IMG/VR virus record: IMGVR_UViG_3300025282_000084
Location: 1 to 41,132 of that record
Reading direction: 5' to 3' (one strand)
Origin: a virus
Length of the DNA stretch: 41,132 nucleotides
Below the pieces are notes generated by a model that worked only from the letters and a program-made list of their open reading frames with translations, ran no database searches and was not told where the DNA came from. This document shows positions 1 to 6,432 of the stretch, piece after piece. Made by a program: the position numbers and the translations under genes. Positions within the stretch are counted from its first letter, which is position 1. Every line of letters starts with the position of its first letter.

Positions 1-84
1 CCAATAAGAGGGATCATCACTATAAGAATAATACCAGTCATGCGATAATAGTTGTTTCTTGAATTCTTGTTTCGTTTCGCTCAT
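1..84 (-). CDS. Partial unknown protein, paralogue of the 1859-2179 gene
   Basis: These are the first 28 codons of a gene that runs off the left edge. Its ATG lies two bases after the stop of the preceding gene, and its ribosome site (AAAGGAATAGCA) is formed by that gene's last codons. The readable part shares the pattern KQEF-x-KQL-x2-HDWY-x2-YSDDPSYW with the protein at 1859-2179, 19 identities in 24 aligned residues, so the two are close paralogues. I recognise no family or function. Confidence 0.75.
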   Translation of the reverse strand, partial: MSETKQEFKKQLLSHDWYYSYSDDPSYW

Positions 85-86
85 TG

Positions 87-269
87 CTATTCCTTTCCGC
101 ACATATCGCATGCGATGTCATTATCGCAATCATTGTAAATGCGTTCGCTATCTTGTAGCGGTTCTCTGCTCAACATTGTGGCCAAACAACCACCACACAT
201 ATATACCGGGTCTGAATCATTGTTGACATGTACGCTAAAGTTCCCCGGTTGGAACATATACTTTCTCAT
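87..269 (-). CDS. Small zinc-ribbon-like protein (60 aa)
   Basis: Two CxxC knuckles (C25/C28 and C54/C57, counted from the chosen start) with an extra Cys at 48 suggest a single zinc site. An in-frame ATG seven codons upstream exists, but the strong ribosome site AAAGGAATAGCA sits directly before the ATG at 269, and the same string precedes the next gene. The function is unknown; a nucleic-acid or protein-binding role is only a guess. Confidence 0.7.
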   Translation of the reverse strand: MRKYMFQPGNFSVHVNNDSDPVYMCGGCLATMLSREPLQDSERIYNDCDNDIACDMCGKE

Positions 270-286
270 TGCTATTCCTTTCGCTT

Positions 287-580
287 TCATTGTGGATTGT
301 CACAGTGTTGTCCATAATAATCCCAGTTGCACTGGTCATCATCATAATAGAAACAACGATACTCGTAGCAACCATCTCCCACGTACCACTCACAGCACTC
401 CCTAATCTCATATACCTCGCACCATTCAGCGCGGTGCTCATAGGGTGGCTCATTACAACCCTCGACCTCTCCTTCAACATAGTGGTCATGGTAATGGACT
501 CGTTCTTCTTCCTCTGTCTCATCCACCACGATAACACATCCGTTAATAAATAGCAAGCAAATGATCGCAAATTTTTTCAT
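287..580 (-). CDS. Cys/Tyr-rich small lipoprotein
   Basis: The protein begins with a lysine pair and a hydrophobic core ending in the lipobox-like I-N-G-C (C15), so it should be exported and lipidated. The mature part is about 80 residues, very acidic and rich in Tyr, with eight further cysteines, an even number that fits four disulfides in the periplasm. A GGAG site six bases before the ATG at 580 fixes the start; a TTG five codons earlier is less likely. The stop overlaps the upstream alternative start of the next gene. I know no homologue; a surface or superinfection role would be speculation. Confidence 0.75.
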   Translation of the reverse strand: MKKFAIICLLFINGCVIVVDETEEEERVHYHDHYVEGEVEGCNEPPYEHRAEWCEVYEIRECCEWYVGDGCYEYRCFYYDDDQCNWDYYGQHCDNPQ

Positions 581-591
581 CTTAAACTCCC

Positions 592-834
592 TCAAACCAC
601 AGTATACTTATCCAAATCCTGCGCACACCGCGCAGGATAAACAAATGCCATCACACCCTTATCAACAATCGTTGTCATTGTATCGCCCAGCAACAAGAAT
701 GCCTCATTGACAACACGTATGTTTTTCGACGGTTTTTTTCCTATATAGACAGCATATCGCTGATTCAATGAGCATCCACTATAGACATACTCAAACCACA
801 CTAAGTCACCCGGTGATATATCTAACGTTGTCAA
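592..834 (-). CDS. Small SH3-like barrel protein
   Basis: An 80-residue protein opening with an I-x-P-G-D-L-V-W strand, the signature shared by many small genes in this window, and followed by alternating hydrophobic strands. The start is a TTG at 834 preceded by AAGGAG at eight bases; no ATG is available. The fold call is inference from the GDLV pattern. The ligand is unknown. Confidence 0.7.
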   Translation of the reverse strand: MTTLDISPGDLVWFEYVYSGCSLNQRYAVYIGKKPSKNIRVVNEAFLLLGDTMTTIVDKGVMAFVYPARCAQDLDKYTVV

Positions 835-921
835 TCTTTTTTCTCCTTGTCTGGGTGTGCAGGATATATCCTACAAAAAATGTCTAGACATATATATGCC
901 AAACAGAATACAGCAACCGAC
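835..921. promoter_or_regulatory. Intergenic region with two perfect 12-bp palindromes
   Basis: The 87-bp gap holds AGGATATATCCT at 861-872 and ATGTCTAGACAT at 880-891, two perfect palindromes seven bases apart and upstream of the genes at 592-834 and 287-580. They resemble paired operator sites. No convincing -35/-10 pair was found here, so promoter activity is uncertain. Confidence 0.4.
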
Positions 922-1125
922 TTAAGCACCATGCTTCACCTTCGCCGCCCGTGACGCTTCTTGTGCCGCCTCCCTATCGGCGCGCTTTTGCGCCTTTGCA
1001 TTTCTTCTATTTACTGCTGACTTTTTCCAGGCTGACATGTCATCGTTCCTCTGTTCTCTGCTTTGGTGCAACCATTGCGCACGTCGTTTCTCATTCGCTT
1101 CTTTGGTGAGTCTAATCGTTTCCAT
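922..1125 (-). CDS. Small highly charged helical protein
   Basis: This 67-residue protein is almost entirely Lys, Arg, Glu, Gln and Ala and is predicted to be one long charged helix. The ATG at 1125 has an AAAGGA ribosome site about ten bases upstream. The composition suggests nucleic-acid or ribosome binding, but no family is recognised. Confidence 0.65.
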   Translation of the reverse strand: METIRLTKEANEKRRAQWLHQSREQRNDDMSAWKKSAVNRRNAKAQKRADREAAQEASRAAKVKHGA

Positions 1126-1143
1126 CGTGTGGTGGTCCTTTCT

Positions 1144-1230
1144 CTACAGATTGTTTAAAGCAACAACCCCAATTAATATTACAGTTACCATCATCATTAC
1201 AAAGCCAACATTCATTACTATGTCTGTCAT
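1144..1230 (-). CDS. 28-aa single-pass membrane peptide, copy A
   Basis: A 29-codon ORF with a strong GGAAAGGA ribosome site seven bases before the ATG. The peptide begins MTDIVMNVGF, has one hydrophobic segment of about 20 residues and ends VVALNNL. The same length, start pattern, central MMVT and end (VALNN-I/L) occur in the peptide at 5874-5960, so this is a real gene family rather than chance. It should sit in the inner membrane. A holin-like, pore-forming or regulatory micro-peptide role is possible but unproven. Confidence 0.75.
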   Translation of the reverse strand: MTDIVMNVGFVMMMVTVILIGVVALNNL

Positions 1231-1253
1231 TGTCTTATCCTTTCCCTTCGCAT

Positions 1254-1487
1254 TTAGATATCATAATCGTGGTAGTGTTCTAAATCCCACTTGTAAGCGT
1301 AGGAGTAATACTGTGGTGCCTCAGAGACAAGACGCCCATCGTCACACAGCACCCCCTGCCAACGCACCTTATACGTCACCTCATGCTTGCCCAATACGAA
1401 CCCAATAGCATCTGTAAGTTTGTGCTTTACTAGGCACCCTTTTCTAATGTCACCCAAGGTGCTGTCGTCATCAAAATTAAGACTCAT
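1254..1487 (-). CDS. Small SH3-like protein (77 aa)
   Basis: The core reads RKGCLVKH, then GFVLG and YKVRWQG, a beta-barrel pattern of the G-x-L-V type seen across this window. The start at 1487 has an AGGAGA site and overlaps the stop of the preceding gene by four bases. An upstream in-frame extension exists but belongs to the overlapping 52-residue gene. Function unknown. Confidence 0.75.
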   Translation of the reverse strand: MSLNFDDDSTLGDIRKGCLVKHKLTDAIGFVLGKHEVTYKVRWQGVLCDDGRLVSEAPQYYSYAYKWDLEHYHDYDI

Positions 1488-1642
1488 GATATTTCTCCTG
1501 CGTCCAGCAACGCTTGTGCTGTACGACCATAGTGTCCTTGTAGTACCCACGCCATGCCGGTATCTACCAATCCTTGAAAGAAGTCAATCACTTCTTCGTA
1601 CTCCATCTCGCCATTCTCGTAGGCGATAATATCATTAATCAT
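1484..1642 (-). CDS. Conserved small phage protein (52 aa, DUF7417-like)
   Basis: The protein carries the pattern I-x-A-Y-E-x-G-E, then E-E-V-I-D-F-F-Q-x-L-V-D-T-G-x-A-W-x-L-Q-G-x-Y-G-R-x-A, which I recognise as a small family found in many tailed phages. I believe it is DUF7417 but cannot check the number. It overlaps both neighbours by ATGA junctions, implying translational coupling. The function in phages is unknown. Confidence 0.85.
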   Translation of the reverse strand: MINDIIAYENGEMEYEEVIDFFQGLVDTGMAWVLQGHYGRTAQALLDAGEIS

Positions 1643-1857
1643 TTTCTTTTTTCTCCGTTTGTATCTCTTGTATATCCACTTACAAACCAGCCATAAGTAT
1701 CTGACAAGTGTTCGAGTATTGCCTCATTAAATTGTTCTTCATTTTCTAATGAGTAAGCATCAAGTTCTGCTATATCGATTGTTGCGTTTTCTGGCAAATC
1801 AACTTCTTCGCCATCTGTTTCCCAATCAATTTCACATATTTTAATCGTGTTTTCCAT
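1639..1857 (-). CDS. Conserved small acidic phage protein
   Basis: A 72-residue acidic protein with D-W-E-T-D-G-E-E-V-D-L-P near the start and H-L-S-D-x-Y-G-W-x-V near the end. Proteins with this LSDxYGW ending are common small genes in large phages and often lie beside the 52-residue family found next door. GGAG precedes the ATG. Function unknown. Confidence 0.75.
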   Translation of the reverse strand: MENTIKICEIDWETDGEEVDLPENATIDIAELDAYSLENEEQFNEAILEHLSDTYGWFVSGYTRDTNGEKRK

Positions 1858-1858
1858 C

Positions 1859-2179
1859 TTATTTTTTCTCCAATCCTAGCCATTCCTCAATCTCATTGCC
1901 GAGTGATTGACTAATCAGTTCTTCTTTTGATACTGATGCTGCATACTTCGCTCTAGGCATCTTATACCATCTCCCTGGTTCTTCCTCTGAGAAGTCCTCC
2001 AGGATATACCCATTACACCACATCCTCAATTGAGACATTGCATAGGGGCACCTAAGTTGTGAGTGCAAAGTTTGCAAATTTTGCATCTGCTCTCTCCCTC
2101 TTCGCCAGTAAGATGGATCGTCACTATAAGCATGATACCAATCGTGCCCTTTTAATTGTTTAACAAACTCTTGTTTCAT
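1859..2179 (-). CDS. Unknown protein, paralogue of the gene at the left edge
   Basis: The N-terminal 25 residues are closely repeated in the partial gene at 1-84. The 106-residue protein is rich in Trp and Tyr in its first half and acidic at its end. GGAG lies six bases before the ATG, and the start overlaps the previous stop as ATGA. I recognise no family; it is not a zinc protein despite two Cys. Confidence 0.75.
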   Translation of the reverse strand: MKQEFVKQLKGHDWYHAYSDDPSYWRRGREQMQNLQTLHSQLRCPYAMSQLRMWCNGYILEDFSEEEPGRWYKMPRAKYAASVSKEELISQSLGNEIEEWLGLEKK

Positions 2180-2607
2180 TTTGCTCTCCTATAAAGTTCT
2201 TCATCCCACACCTCTATCACCACGTCGTCGGATAACTGCCTGACAGATACAAATCCTTCGTTCTCGTCGAGTGGTCCTCTCAATTCTAGAACTTCGACTT
2301 TTCCGGATTTAAAACCATCATCTTCGGGATTATCCCACCACACAATATCACCAACTTTTAAGTTTCTCATCTCACTCTCCTCTCTCCCTAATAGCAGCAA
2401 ATGATATTCGTGGTGTGTCGCGGTGGCGGCAGGGCGGCCCTTGAATTCAAACCACTTAACCCTTACATCACCATATTTGTTTGTCTCTGGTAGGGTCGCA
2501 ATTATAATGCCCCTAGCAGCGCTGCCATCCTTATCAGTGCAATGGAATGATACCAAGTCACCAACTTTCAAATTACCTATACTCTCTGGATATATCGTCA
2601 CTGTCAT
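2176..2607 (-). CDS. Tandem SH3-like protein with possible internal start
   Basis: Two copies of the same opening strand, IGNLKVGDLVSFHC at residue 10 and MRNLKVGDIVWWDN at residue 80, show a duplicated SH3-like domain. The second copy begins at an ATG (2368-2370) with its own strong GAGGAG site, while the first ATG (2607) has only a weak GA-rich site. Both the 143-residue full protein and a 64-residue second-domain product may be made. Ligand unknown. Confidence 0.8.
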   Translation of the reverse strand: MTVTIYPESIGNLKVGDLVSFHCTDKDGSAARGIIIATLPETNKYGDVRVKWFEFKGRPAATATHHEYHLLLLGREESEMRNLKVGDIVWWDNPEDDGFKSGKVEVLELRGPLDENEGFVSVRQLSDDVVIEVWDEELYRRAK

Positions 2608-2723
2608 CTCTTAACTCTCTCTCTTTTTTTTGGGGCATTTTTCTGTGGGCCCTTTTTAAATCTGTCAAAATTTCTTAGCGCTCTATCGAACGTGCCTGCT
2701 CGGGCATTTTGCGTTCCCCACAT
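2604..2723 (-). CDS. Small basic protein (39 aa)
   Basis: This reading frame begins with ATG at 2723 and ends in a TGA that overlaps the next ATG (ATGA). The peptide holds G-T-F-D-R-A-L-R-N-F-D-R-F-K-K and a Lys/Arg-rich tail. The F-x-x-A-L-R-x-F pattern recalls the start of ribosomal protein S21, which some phages carry, but the match is too short to assign. No good ribosome site is visible, so the start is uncertain. Confidence 0.5.
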   Translation of the reverse strand: MWGTQNARAGTFDRALRNFDRFKKGPQKNAPKKRERVKR

Positions 2724-2737
2724 GTGCGACTTACATT

Positions 2738-2766
2738 CGGGGTAGGGGGAGGGGGGATCCCCCCCC
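2738..2766. repeat. G-tract run and 14-bp palindrome
   Basis: On the plus strand three G runs (4, 5 and 6) are followed by the perfect palindrome GGGGGGATCCCCCC. The element lies between the 2772-2960 gene and the basic peptide gene. It could form a hairpin or a G-rich structure, but no U tract follows, so it is not a standard terminator. Confidence 0.45.
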
Positions 2767-2771
2767 TGCTG

Positions 2772-2960
2772 TTAGCGCTTCGCCTTCAAGTTTGGATTAG
2801 CACAACTAAGAAAGCATAACAGTTCTGTTTCATTCCTCTCATAGTAACAATCGCTACACACTAAGGTACCTTGTTCATCCTCGATGATGCTGGTTTCATA
2901 TTCATTAGCATCACATATGTTACATGTATCATCTTCATCTGTGTCTTTATGTATTGGCAT
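2772..2960 (-). CDS. Small four-Cys zinc-ribbon protein
   Basis: C13/C16 and C35/C38 form two CxxC knuckles with an acidic surround, a classic small zinc ribbon. The ATG at 2960 has only a weak A-rich ribosome site. It follows a 56-bp A/T-rich spacer, so it may start a transcript, although I see no consensus promoter. Function unknown. Confidence 0.7.
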   Translation of the reverse strand: MPIHKDTDEDDTCNICDANEYETSIIEDEQGTLVCSDCYYERNETELLCFLSCANPNLKAKR

Positions 2961-3016
2961 AACTGTATTGTCTTTCTTTGTTTAAGTTTATTATTTTTAT
3001 GTATCGAGTAAATGAA

Positions 3017-3220
3017 TTAGACTACGTGGTCTAACTGTTCCATGTGCACGTGCCATCGTAGCAGGTTAACACCATCAAGGATAGCGGCGTCTGGATTAGG
3101 GTTAGATAAGACCCACTCTTGTTCTAGTTTGCTAGGGGGTAATGGTGTGTTCATATATGATTGCTTTCTTAGGTTGATGGTTGATGTACGTTGTTGTCTT
3201 AGGTGCTGAGAGAGTGTCAT
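3017..3220 (-). CDS. Unknown small protein (67 aa)
   Basis: The gene starts one base after the TAA of the preceding gene and has a GAAG-type ribosome site. The N-terminal third is basic and Gln/Arg/Thr-rich and the remainder is compact with a Trp-rich end. No motif or family recognised. Confidence 0.6.
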   Translation of the reverse strand: MTLSQHLRQQRTSTINLRKQSYMNTPLPPSKLEQEWVLSNPNPDAAILDGVNLLRWHVHMEQLDHVV

Positions 3221-3221
3221 A

Positions 3222-3470
3222 TTATTTCTTCGCTTTCTTTGAGGGTGAACGTTTCTTTTTTAATTCTTTTGTATCGCCGATGATATCAAAGACCATCTTA
3301 AGATCGCTAGGCGTTACATAGCGTTGCGCCTGGTAGCGCTCTTTGAGTTTACCGATGTCTTCTTTTTGATCATCGGTCACACTGCGATATTCAGAGATAT
3401 AAGTAAGCACACCGTAAAGGCTGCCTATCTTATTTCCCCCGTATCCGATTGTATTATATGTCCAAGGCAT
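3222..3470 (-). CDS. Unknown small protein with basic tail (82 aa)
   Basis: AAAGGAGA precedes the ATG at 3470. The start is Tyr/Gly-rich, the middle helical and charged, and the last 15 residues almost all Lys, Ser and Pro, suggesting nucleic-acid contact. It sits in a run of four closely spaced small genes. No family recognised. Confidence 0.7.
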   Translation of the reverse strand: MPWTYNTIGYGGNKIGSLYGVLTYISEYRSVTDDQKEDIGKLKERYQAQRYVTPSDLKMVFDIIGDTKELKKKRSPSKKAKK

Positions 3471-3471
3471 A

Positions 3472-3741
3472 TTACTGTTCTCCTTTCCCTGGGATACCCC
3501 AAGTCACTACGGCCTCGTTGGCCAGGGCGTTTAGTTGTTTTTCGATGTTATGTATTGATATGTTAGCGTGCGCAAGGTTCTTTCTATAGCGAGTGTAGGT
3601 TGCGCCGGCATCGTTATTGGGATCCTCACAGGAAAGAGAATGTTCTAAATCCTTTTTATATTTTTCGATAAGATATAATAGGTCTCTCGGGAAGGTCGCC
3701 TTCCCTGGGGTGTATAGCATGTGTAAGGTTACTTGTCTCAT
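3472..3741 (-). CDS. Unknown helical protein (89 aa)
   Basis: An AGGAGAAG site lies before the ATG, and the stop is one base before the next start. The sequence is mostly alpha-helical with heptad-like spacing in the second half. No catalytic motif is visible and no family is recognised. Confidence 0.7.
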   Translation of the reverse strand: MRQVTLHMLYTPGKATFPRDLLYLIEKYKKDLEHSLSCEDPNNDAGATYTRYRKNLAHANISIHNIEKQLNALANEAVVTWGIPGKGEQ

Positions 3742-3761
3742 TGTTCTTCTTCTCCTAGGGA

Positions 3762-3944
3762 TTAGTTACGAGGCGGGTGATCATACCCGCGACGGTTGGA
3801 CATCTCGTTAGTTATAACTGCAAACAGTTTAACAAGGTGCGAATCACTAAGCAGGTTGGCTTCACTGATCAGGTCGCGGACGATGACATCAACCATCGCT
3901 TTAGCGTGGTCTTCTTCGGTAATCAGTCTTTCTTTTTTGGGCAT
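3762..3944 (-). CDS. Unknown small protein, paralogue B of a tandem pair
   Basis: The start at 3944 is chosen because GGAGAATAAC ends directly before it; an ATG four codons upstream lacks such a site. The core (D-V-I-x2-D-L, then L-x2-L-x-A-V-I-x-x-E-x-x-x-R-R) matches the upstream neighbour at 3946-4215, so the pair arose by tandem duplication. The helical core suggests a small binding domain of unknown partner. Confidence 0.75.
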   Translation of the reverse strand: MPKKERLITEEDHAKAMVDVIVRDLISEANLLSDSHLVKLFAVITNEMSNRRGYDHPPRN

Positions 3945-3945
3945 G

Positions 3946-4215
3946 TTATTCTCCATGGTATGCAGCGATCACTTCGCTGTGCTCTGTTGCGGTGTCGTAA
4001 TTGTCCTCGGGATACGCTGCGGCGTAATCTGCGTCATCTTTGCGGCGCAGTTGCTCCGCGCAAATAGCAAGGTAAAGGCGGGACAAGTTCTCGTCGGTAA
4101 TGTCCCCTGGGTTGCGGCACAGGTCGCCTGCGATAATATTGATCATAGGGCGTCTATGTCCTTCAGAAAATGTTTTGCCATGGTAATTCATATCGTTTCT
4201 CACTTCCAAGATCAT
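3946..4215 (-). CDS. Unknown small protein, paralogue A of a tandem pair
   Basis: First gene after the promoter at 4246-4274. The ATG at 4215 follows a TTG that could also serve, with an AGAAAGAGA site. The middle portion (I-N-I-I-A-G-D-L ... L-S-R-L-Y-L-A-I-C-A-E-Q-L-R-R) parallels the next gene, and a Tyr/Ala/Glu-rich tail is unique to this copy. No function recognised. Confidence 0.75.
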   Translation of the reverse strand: MILEVRNDMNYHGKTFSEGHRRPMINIIAGDLCRNPGDITDENLSRLYLAICAEQLRRKDDADYAAAYPEDNYDTATEHSEVIAAYHGE

Positions 4216-4245
4216 CAAAGTGATCTCTTTCTAGGGGTTATAATA

Positions 4246-4274
4246 ACCATATCACGCCCAGATCACCCTGTCAA
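4246..4274 (-). promoter_or_regulatory. Sigma70-type promoter for the leftmost gene block
   Basis: TTGACA at 4269-4274, a 17-base spacer containing GTGATCTG, and TATGGT at 4246-4251, about 30 bases before the start of the 3946-4215 gene. Upstream is the block CAGATCTG, then CGATTATAC, also present before the promoter at 12678-12706. Confidence 0.8.
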
Positions 4275-4556
4275 GTATAATCGACGTGCAGATCTGTCTT
4301 TTTTTTGTTCAATTATATCAAATACTTAGAGGATCGCCGTAAACCCGCATTAAATAGCGCTTATTTGCAACCCCCTAATATATATAAGGAAAAAAAATGC
4401 TTAAAATAGGTTGCTTTTTTCCCTAAAATGTGCTTAATACCACTCCACTATTCGCCTTTTTCGCTTACCATCCTAGAATCTCGCCTTTTCATTGCATCTT
4501 TTATTATAAACCCCATAGAACATGGAGAGCATAACCATAAAGGGATATAAGCTTAC
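4275..4556 (-). other. Non-coding A/T-rich intergenic region
   Basis: No credible gene is seen in these 282 bp. The part near 4275-4300 carries an A-run and the CAGATCTG palindrome that form the upstream side of the promoter. Near 4388-4424 a hairpin of GGAAAAAAGC against GC-A-TTTTTTTTCC ends in a T-rich stretch on the minus strand and may terminate the 4557-5039 transcript. Short ORFs of 14 and 21 codons lack ribosome sites. Confidence 0.5.
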
Positions 4557-5039
4557 TTATGGGTATAAGAAGCGAGAGCGCGGTCTTTGGTGGGCAGGCA
4601 ATTGCTTATCTTCATTAGGCCAATCTCTCCCATTACCAGGATAAGATTTCCTCACTTCCTTGTACGCCATGGGCGTCTTCGCTTTCATTATTTCTCTAGC
4701 GAACTCAATAAGAGTATTGTCCCAGTGTTCTCCAAGTATACCACGCTCGTGCATCCACTCTTCTTCCATCTGTCTCACATACCCGTTAGGAGTACACTTC
4801 CCCCAGTATATGATAGTGGTGGGTTTTCCAAATACTTCTTTGCATTGCGACCGATTGCACTTATGGGTGCCCAACGGTTGACACTCTCTTATGCTGAGAC
4901 TCTTGCACGATGGACACGCCTCTCTTTCAACTGGTTTCTTGTCGCTTAATGTTTTTATTGGATCAAACCCATCACCTTGGTCATAAAGAGCATCTATCTT
5001 CTCTCTTGCCGCCTGCTTCTCTGGATCTTTATATGACAT
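4557..5039 (-). CDS. Zinc-ribbon protein of unknown function (160 aa)
   Basis: Cysteines at 42, 45, 53, 61 and 66 form a zinc-ribbon-like centre flanked by an acidic N-terminal helix and a helical C-terminal half. The stop is followed by a long non-coding region, so this is probably the last gene of its transcript. The ribosome site is weak. No enzyme motif is visible; DNA or RNA binding is a guess. Confidence 0.7.
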   Translation of the reverse strand: MSYKDPEKQAAREKIDALYDQGDGFDPIKTLSDKKPVEREACPSCKSLSIRECQPLGTHKCNRSQCKEVFGKPTTIIYWGKCTPNGYVRQMEEEWMHERGILGEHWDNTLIEFAREIMKAKTPMAYKEVRKSYPGNGRDWPNEDKQLPAHQRPRSRFLYP

Positions 5040-5043
5040 TGGC

Positions 5044-5370
5044 TTATTCTACTTCTATTCCCAGTTTGCGCAATTCATAACGGTATATCGCCTTATACTT
5101 CAATCCAGTAGGGTGGGACTTTACCAAATACGTATCACTTTGATTTGTTAGTGCCCATTTAACTTGTTGCAAAACCGCGCCATATATACTCCTATCAACA
5201 CAAGGCAAATCGTAATACGATGCGTAATTAATCAAAAACCTTTCAGCAGCCCCTTTCTTTTCTGCATGCGTAAATCTACACGCAGCACCACTTTTGTTTA
5301 GCTTCTTTGCCATCTTATGAATCACACGCGACAACAATTCCATATTCTCTGGTTTTCCTATCCATTCCAT
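5044..5370 (-). CDS. Unknown basic protein (108 aa)
   Basis: A Lys/Arg-rich mostly helical protein that ends five bases before the next start. A GA-rich stretch (GAGAGAGAT) precedes the ATG. No domain recognised; the basic charge suggests nucleic-acid contact. Confidence 0.65.
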   Translation of the reverse strand: MEWIGKPENMELLSRVIHKMAKKLNKSGAACRFTHAEKKGAAERFLINYASYYDLPCVDRSIYGAVLQQVKWALTNQSDTYLVKSHPTGLKYKAIYRYELRKLGIEVE

Positions 5371-5377
5371 ATCTCTC

Positions 5378-5573
5378 TCACTCCCTCTCTTGTGCCCTTA
5401 ACACGTTACAACCTTCTTCAATATAGCGCTTATCAAGCCAATGACAATATTCATTATAACCTAATACATAAACCCTATATGAATCTGGTCCTTTATCCTT
5501 ATCTATATCCACAACCATTCCTATCTCTTCTGGATATTCTTTATCCGCAAGAAGGGTTCCTGTTGAAAGCCAT
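5378..5573 (-). pseudogene. SH3-like small gene with disrupted 5' end
   Basis: About 60 codons read as a convincing small protein (S-T-G-T-L-L-A-D-K-E, I-G-M-V-V-D-I-D, Y-R-V-Y-V-L-G-Y), typical of the SH3-like family here. The frame has no canonical start: it begins right after an in-frame TAA. The ATG at 5571-5573 is one base out of frame, and removing one G would give a normal start with an AAGAAG-type site. Either a one-base frameshift, a sequence error, or initiation at the internal ATG at 5516-5518, giving 46 residues. Confidence 0.55.
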
Positions 5574-5614
5574 TACTTAATCTTCTTTTTAATCTTTTTC
5601 TTTTTCATTCTTTA

Positions 5615-5848
5615 TTACTCGCCTCTTATTATGCGACCCTCAAATGTTTTAGTTAACGTAGATAGCGAATCCTCGGCTTCCGCCAAGCATCTTGTTTGGT
5701 CTTTCATTATATCCAACAACTCTGGGTGGTCTCCAACCGCCAAGGGGTCTGTTAGATACAACTCCAAGGTGGCCGCATGCTTCTTTATCTGCGCCTCATA
5801 GTGAGACTTGAGCGCCTCATAGAAACCGACATTAATTTGTTTATTCAT
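5615..5848 (-). CDS. Conserved small phage helical protein (77 aa)
   Basis: The central Y-L-x-D-P-L-A-V-G-D-H-P-E-L and the following A-E-A-E-D-S-L-S-T-L resemble a family of small helical proteins common in large phages, in which a P-V-G-V-G-E-H-P motif links two helices. AAAAGGAAG precedes the ATG. The family's role is unknown to me. Confidence 0.75.
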   Translation of the reverse strand: MNKQINVGFYEALKSHYEAQIKKHAATLELYLTDPLAVGDHPELLDIMKDQTRCLAEAEDSLSTLTKTFEGRIIRGE

Positions 5849-5873
5849 CTTATCTTCCTTTTCTTTCTTTATA

Positions 5874-5960
5874 TTATATATTGTTTAGAGCGACGATCCC
5901 TACCATTATTAGAGTTACCATCATTGCCACAAAACCAATATTTATTACTACATCTATCAT
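5874..5960 (-). CDS. 28-aa single-pass membrane peptide, copy B
   Basis: Twenty-eight codons beginning MIDVVINIGF and ending IVALNNI, with one hydrophobic segment. It matches copy A at 1144-1230 along its whole length with conservative changes. The ribosome site (GAAGAAGAG) lies in the last codons of the preceding gene, so the two are translationally linked. Likely an inner-membrane micro-peptide. Confidence 0.75.
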   Translation of the reverse strand: MIDVVINIGFVAMMVTLIMVGIVALNNI

Positions 5961-5964
5961 TATT

Positions 5965-6432
5965 TCACTCTTCTTCTAAGGCGAGCAACATTTCATCAAA
6001 CTTCTTCCTTGATAGGCTGCAAACAACATCATTACGTCCTGCGATACCATCATATATATCCTTTCCCGGTAGTGCATTAATATACTCTATTATCTTTTTC
6101 TTTTCGGTGTCGCTCTTTGCGGCCGAATCTATCATAAAGCATCTGCTCTCTTCCGCTGCCTTTACCAACCGTTCTAGTTCTTGCATCTGAGACTGAGCAT
6201 CTTCTAATTTCTTCTTCATGTCTCGGCATTTCTGCACTGAATTTGCGTGATGTTGATAGTGTCTAGCACTCAACATTCGCACCCGCTCTGTTTCTTCTAG
6301 AGCGTTATCATAGTTAGTAAGCAATCGCATTAAGAATGTGACACCCGCAATGGGTCGCTTGCGCAAGTCTTTTATCTCTCTGTGTGAAAGAGGAATCTCT
6401 TTGAAGGGTTGTTTTTTCTGTGGGGCATGCAT
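5965..6432 (-). CDS. Coiled-coil protein of unknown function (155 aa)
   Basis: A long coiled coil spans roughly residues 40-100, flanked by a basic N-terminus and a compact C-terminal domain ending in Glu. GGGGGAATAA precedes the ATG at 6432. The order of genes and spacing suggest one operon from 6.8 kb down. No family recognised. Confidence 0.7.
   Translation of the reverse strand: MHAPQKKQPFKEIPLSHREIKDLRKRPIAGVTFLMRLLTNYDNALEETERVRMLSARHYQHHANSVQKCRDMKKKLEDAQSQMQELERLVKAAEESRCFMIDSAAKSDTEKKKIIEYINALPGKDIYDGIAGRNDVVCSLSRKKFDEMLLALEEE

Noticed and set aside
4430-4556. Short ORFs of 14 and 21 codons in the 4.3-4.5 kb gap
   Set aside because: No ribosome sites and no protein-like composition.
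5578-5610. ORF of 11 codons, mostly Lys and Ile
   Set aside because: It is too short, has no properly spaced ribosome site, and is likely just A-rich leader of the disrupted SH3-like gene.
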